From Trichodesmium sp. MAG_R04 (GTDB taxonomy: Bacteria > Cyanobacteriota > Cyanobacteriia > Cyanobacteriales > Microcoleaceae), in the NCBI GenBank assembly GCA_023356515.1, contig JAKQYG010000257.1, positions 1-6,098 of the forward strand: DNA of 6,098 nucleotides. The letters run 5' to 3'. The translations under genes were made by a program, and so were the position numbers. This document shows, in pieces, positions 5,277 through 6,098 of the stretch. The notes under the pieces are model-generated. The model was not told the DNA's origin. It was given only the letters and a program-made list of their open reading frames with translations, and searched no databases. Position 1 is the first letter of the stretch; each line of letters starts with the position of its first letter.

Positions 5277-6098
5277 GCACTGTATCTATTACTATTTTTT
5301 TCCGGAGAAAATCAGAAGCAATATCTTTAAACGTTTTATGATTAACTAGAAAAACTAAAATATCAGCCTCGTTTATAGCTGTTTCTAGACTAAATAAATC
5401 CAACTTTTGCCATTGTCTAAAAGATTTTGGTAGAGATTTAATATAAGGTTCTACAATCAAAATTTCTCCCAGATTGGCCTTTAATAACTTCTCTACCACC
5501 TTAACTGCCGGACTCTCTCGCAAATCATCAATATCCGCCTTATAACTCAACCCCAAACAAGCAATCTTCGGCTCCTTAAACTTAGCTGCTGCCTCCTTCA
5601 CCTTAGCCACCACAAAATCAGGCTTACTATCATTCACCTCCCTGGCCATCCTAACCAACCGTGCCTCCTCCGGTGCCGAATCCACAATAAACCAAGGGTC
5701 AACTGCCACACAATGACCACCAACCCCAGGCCCAGGCTGCAAAATATTTACCCGTGGATGACGATTAGCCAACCGAATAAGTTCCCAAACATCAACATCA
5801 AGCTGATCGCAAATAATAGACAACTCATTAGCAAAAGCAATATTAACATCCCGAAACGCATTTTCAGCTAACTTAGCCAACTCCGCTGTCCGGGAAAGAG
5901 TACACAAAACTTCCCCCGTCACAAACTGCCGATAAAACTCAGTCGCCTTTTCTGCCGAAGCAGAATTAATTCCCCCGATCACCCGGTCATTCACAACCAA
6001 CTCCTTCAAAGTCTGACCAGGCAAAACCCGCTCTGGACAATGAGCAATATAAATCAAAGCATCAACATCCAACTCTGGACGTAACTCCTGCAACCAAA
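5266..6098 (-). CDS. wecC: UDP-N-acetyl-D-mannosamine dehydrogenase, partial (5' end outside window)
   Basis: This is the C-terminal two-thirds of a UDP-sugar dehydrogenase. The frame stays open to the right edge, reading W-L-Q-E-L-R-P, which matches the interior of WecC rather than a start; the TTG at 6091-6093 is not a real start. Numbering from that codon, the visible landmarks are AHCPERVLPGQ (17-27), SRTAELAKLAENAFRDVNIA (67-86, with the conserved lysine 74), NRHPRVNILQPGPGVGGHC (110-128), whose C128 is the catalytic nucleophile of the family, and LSYKADIDDLRESPA (182-196) in the UDP-binding domain. These blocks are characteristic of WecC, which oxidises UDP-ManNAc twice with NAD+ to UDP-ManNAcA in the cytosol. 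A related UDP-HexNAc dehydrogenase is a less likely alternative. The last 80 or so codons are much more AT-rich than the rest of the gene. A 10-base inverted repeat covers the stop codon. Confidence 0.88.
   Translation of the reverse strand, partial: WLQELRPELDVDALIYIAHCPERVLPGQTLKELVVNDRVIGGINSASAEKATEFYRQFVTGEVLCTLSRTAELAKLAENAFRDVNIAFANELSIICDQLDVDVWELIRLANRHPRVNILQPGPGVGGHCVAVDPWFIVDSAPEEARLVRMAREVNDSKPDFVVAKVKEAAAKFKEPKIACLGLSYKADIDDLRESPAVKVVEKLLKANLGEILIVEPYIKSLPKSFRQWQKLDLFSLETAINEADILVFLVNHKTFKDIASDFLRKKIVIDTVQTV

Noticed and set aside
6091..6093. TTG as start of the dehydrogenase
   Set aside because: The frame continues to the window edge with W-L-Q-E-L-R-P, which fits the interior of WecC, and about one third of the usual protein length, including the NAD-binding N terminus, is missing.

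Overview
The window looks like part of a surface-glycan (exopolysaccharide, O-antigen or glycoprotein-glycan) biosynthesis locus. The host is an AT-rich bacterium, and my best guess is a filamentous cyanobacterium. That guess rests on the style of the proteins (FkbM-type methyltransferases fused to discoidin-like domains), the long AT-rich spacers and the mostly weak Shine-Dalgarno sites. No taxonomic marker gene is present, so it is an inference.

All five genes lie on the minus strand, so transcription runs from right to left. At the right edge is the 3' two-thirds of a WecC-like UDP-N-acetyl-D-mannosamine dehydrogenase, running off the window (5266-6098). A 342-base AT-rich gap with no recognisable gene follows (4924-5265). 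Next come a class I SAM-dependent methyltransferase (4234-4923), a GT10 fucosyltransferase-like glycosyltransferase (2595-4103), an FkbM-like methyltransferase (1228-2544) and a second, different FkbM methyltransferase (97-1179). The last three genes are separated by only 48-50 bases and are probably co-transcribed.

The striking feature is that these last three enzymes have unrelated or only distantly related catalytic domains, yet each ends in nearly the same module of about 145 residues. The module is an F5/8 type C (discoidin, CBM32-like) domain with partial resemblance to fucose-binding F-type lectins. At DNA level it forms three direct repeats of about 435 bases that are roughly 88-93% identical where I compared them. 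A reasonable model is a set of glycan-modifying enzymes (one glycosyltransferase, probably for fucose or a related sugar, and two sugar methyltransferases) that share one glycan-binding tag and so act on the same glycan. The dehydrogenase would supply a UDP-ManNAcA-type precursor to the same pathway.

In the last gene the shared module is broken by a single extra A in a run of seven A residues. Removing one base restores the missing terminal strand almost exactly as in the other two copies. This could be phase variation, slippage, early decay or a sequencing error. No RNA genes, CRISPR arrays, insertion sequences or prophage genes were seen.
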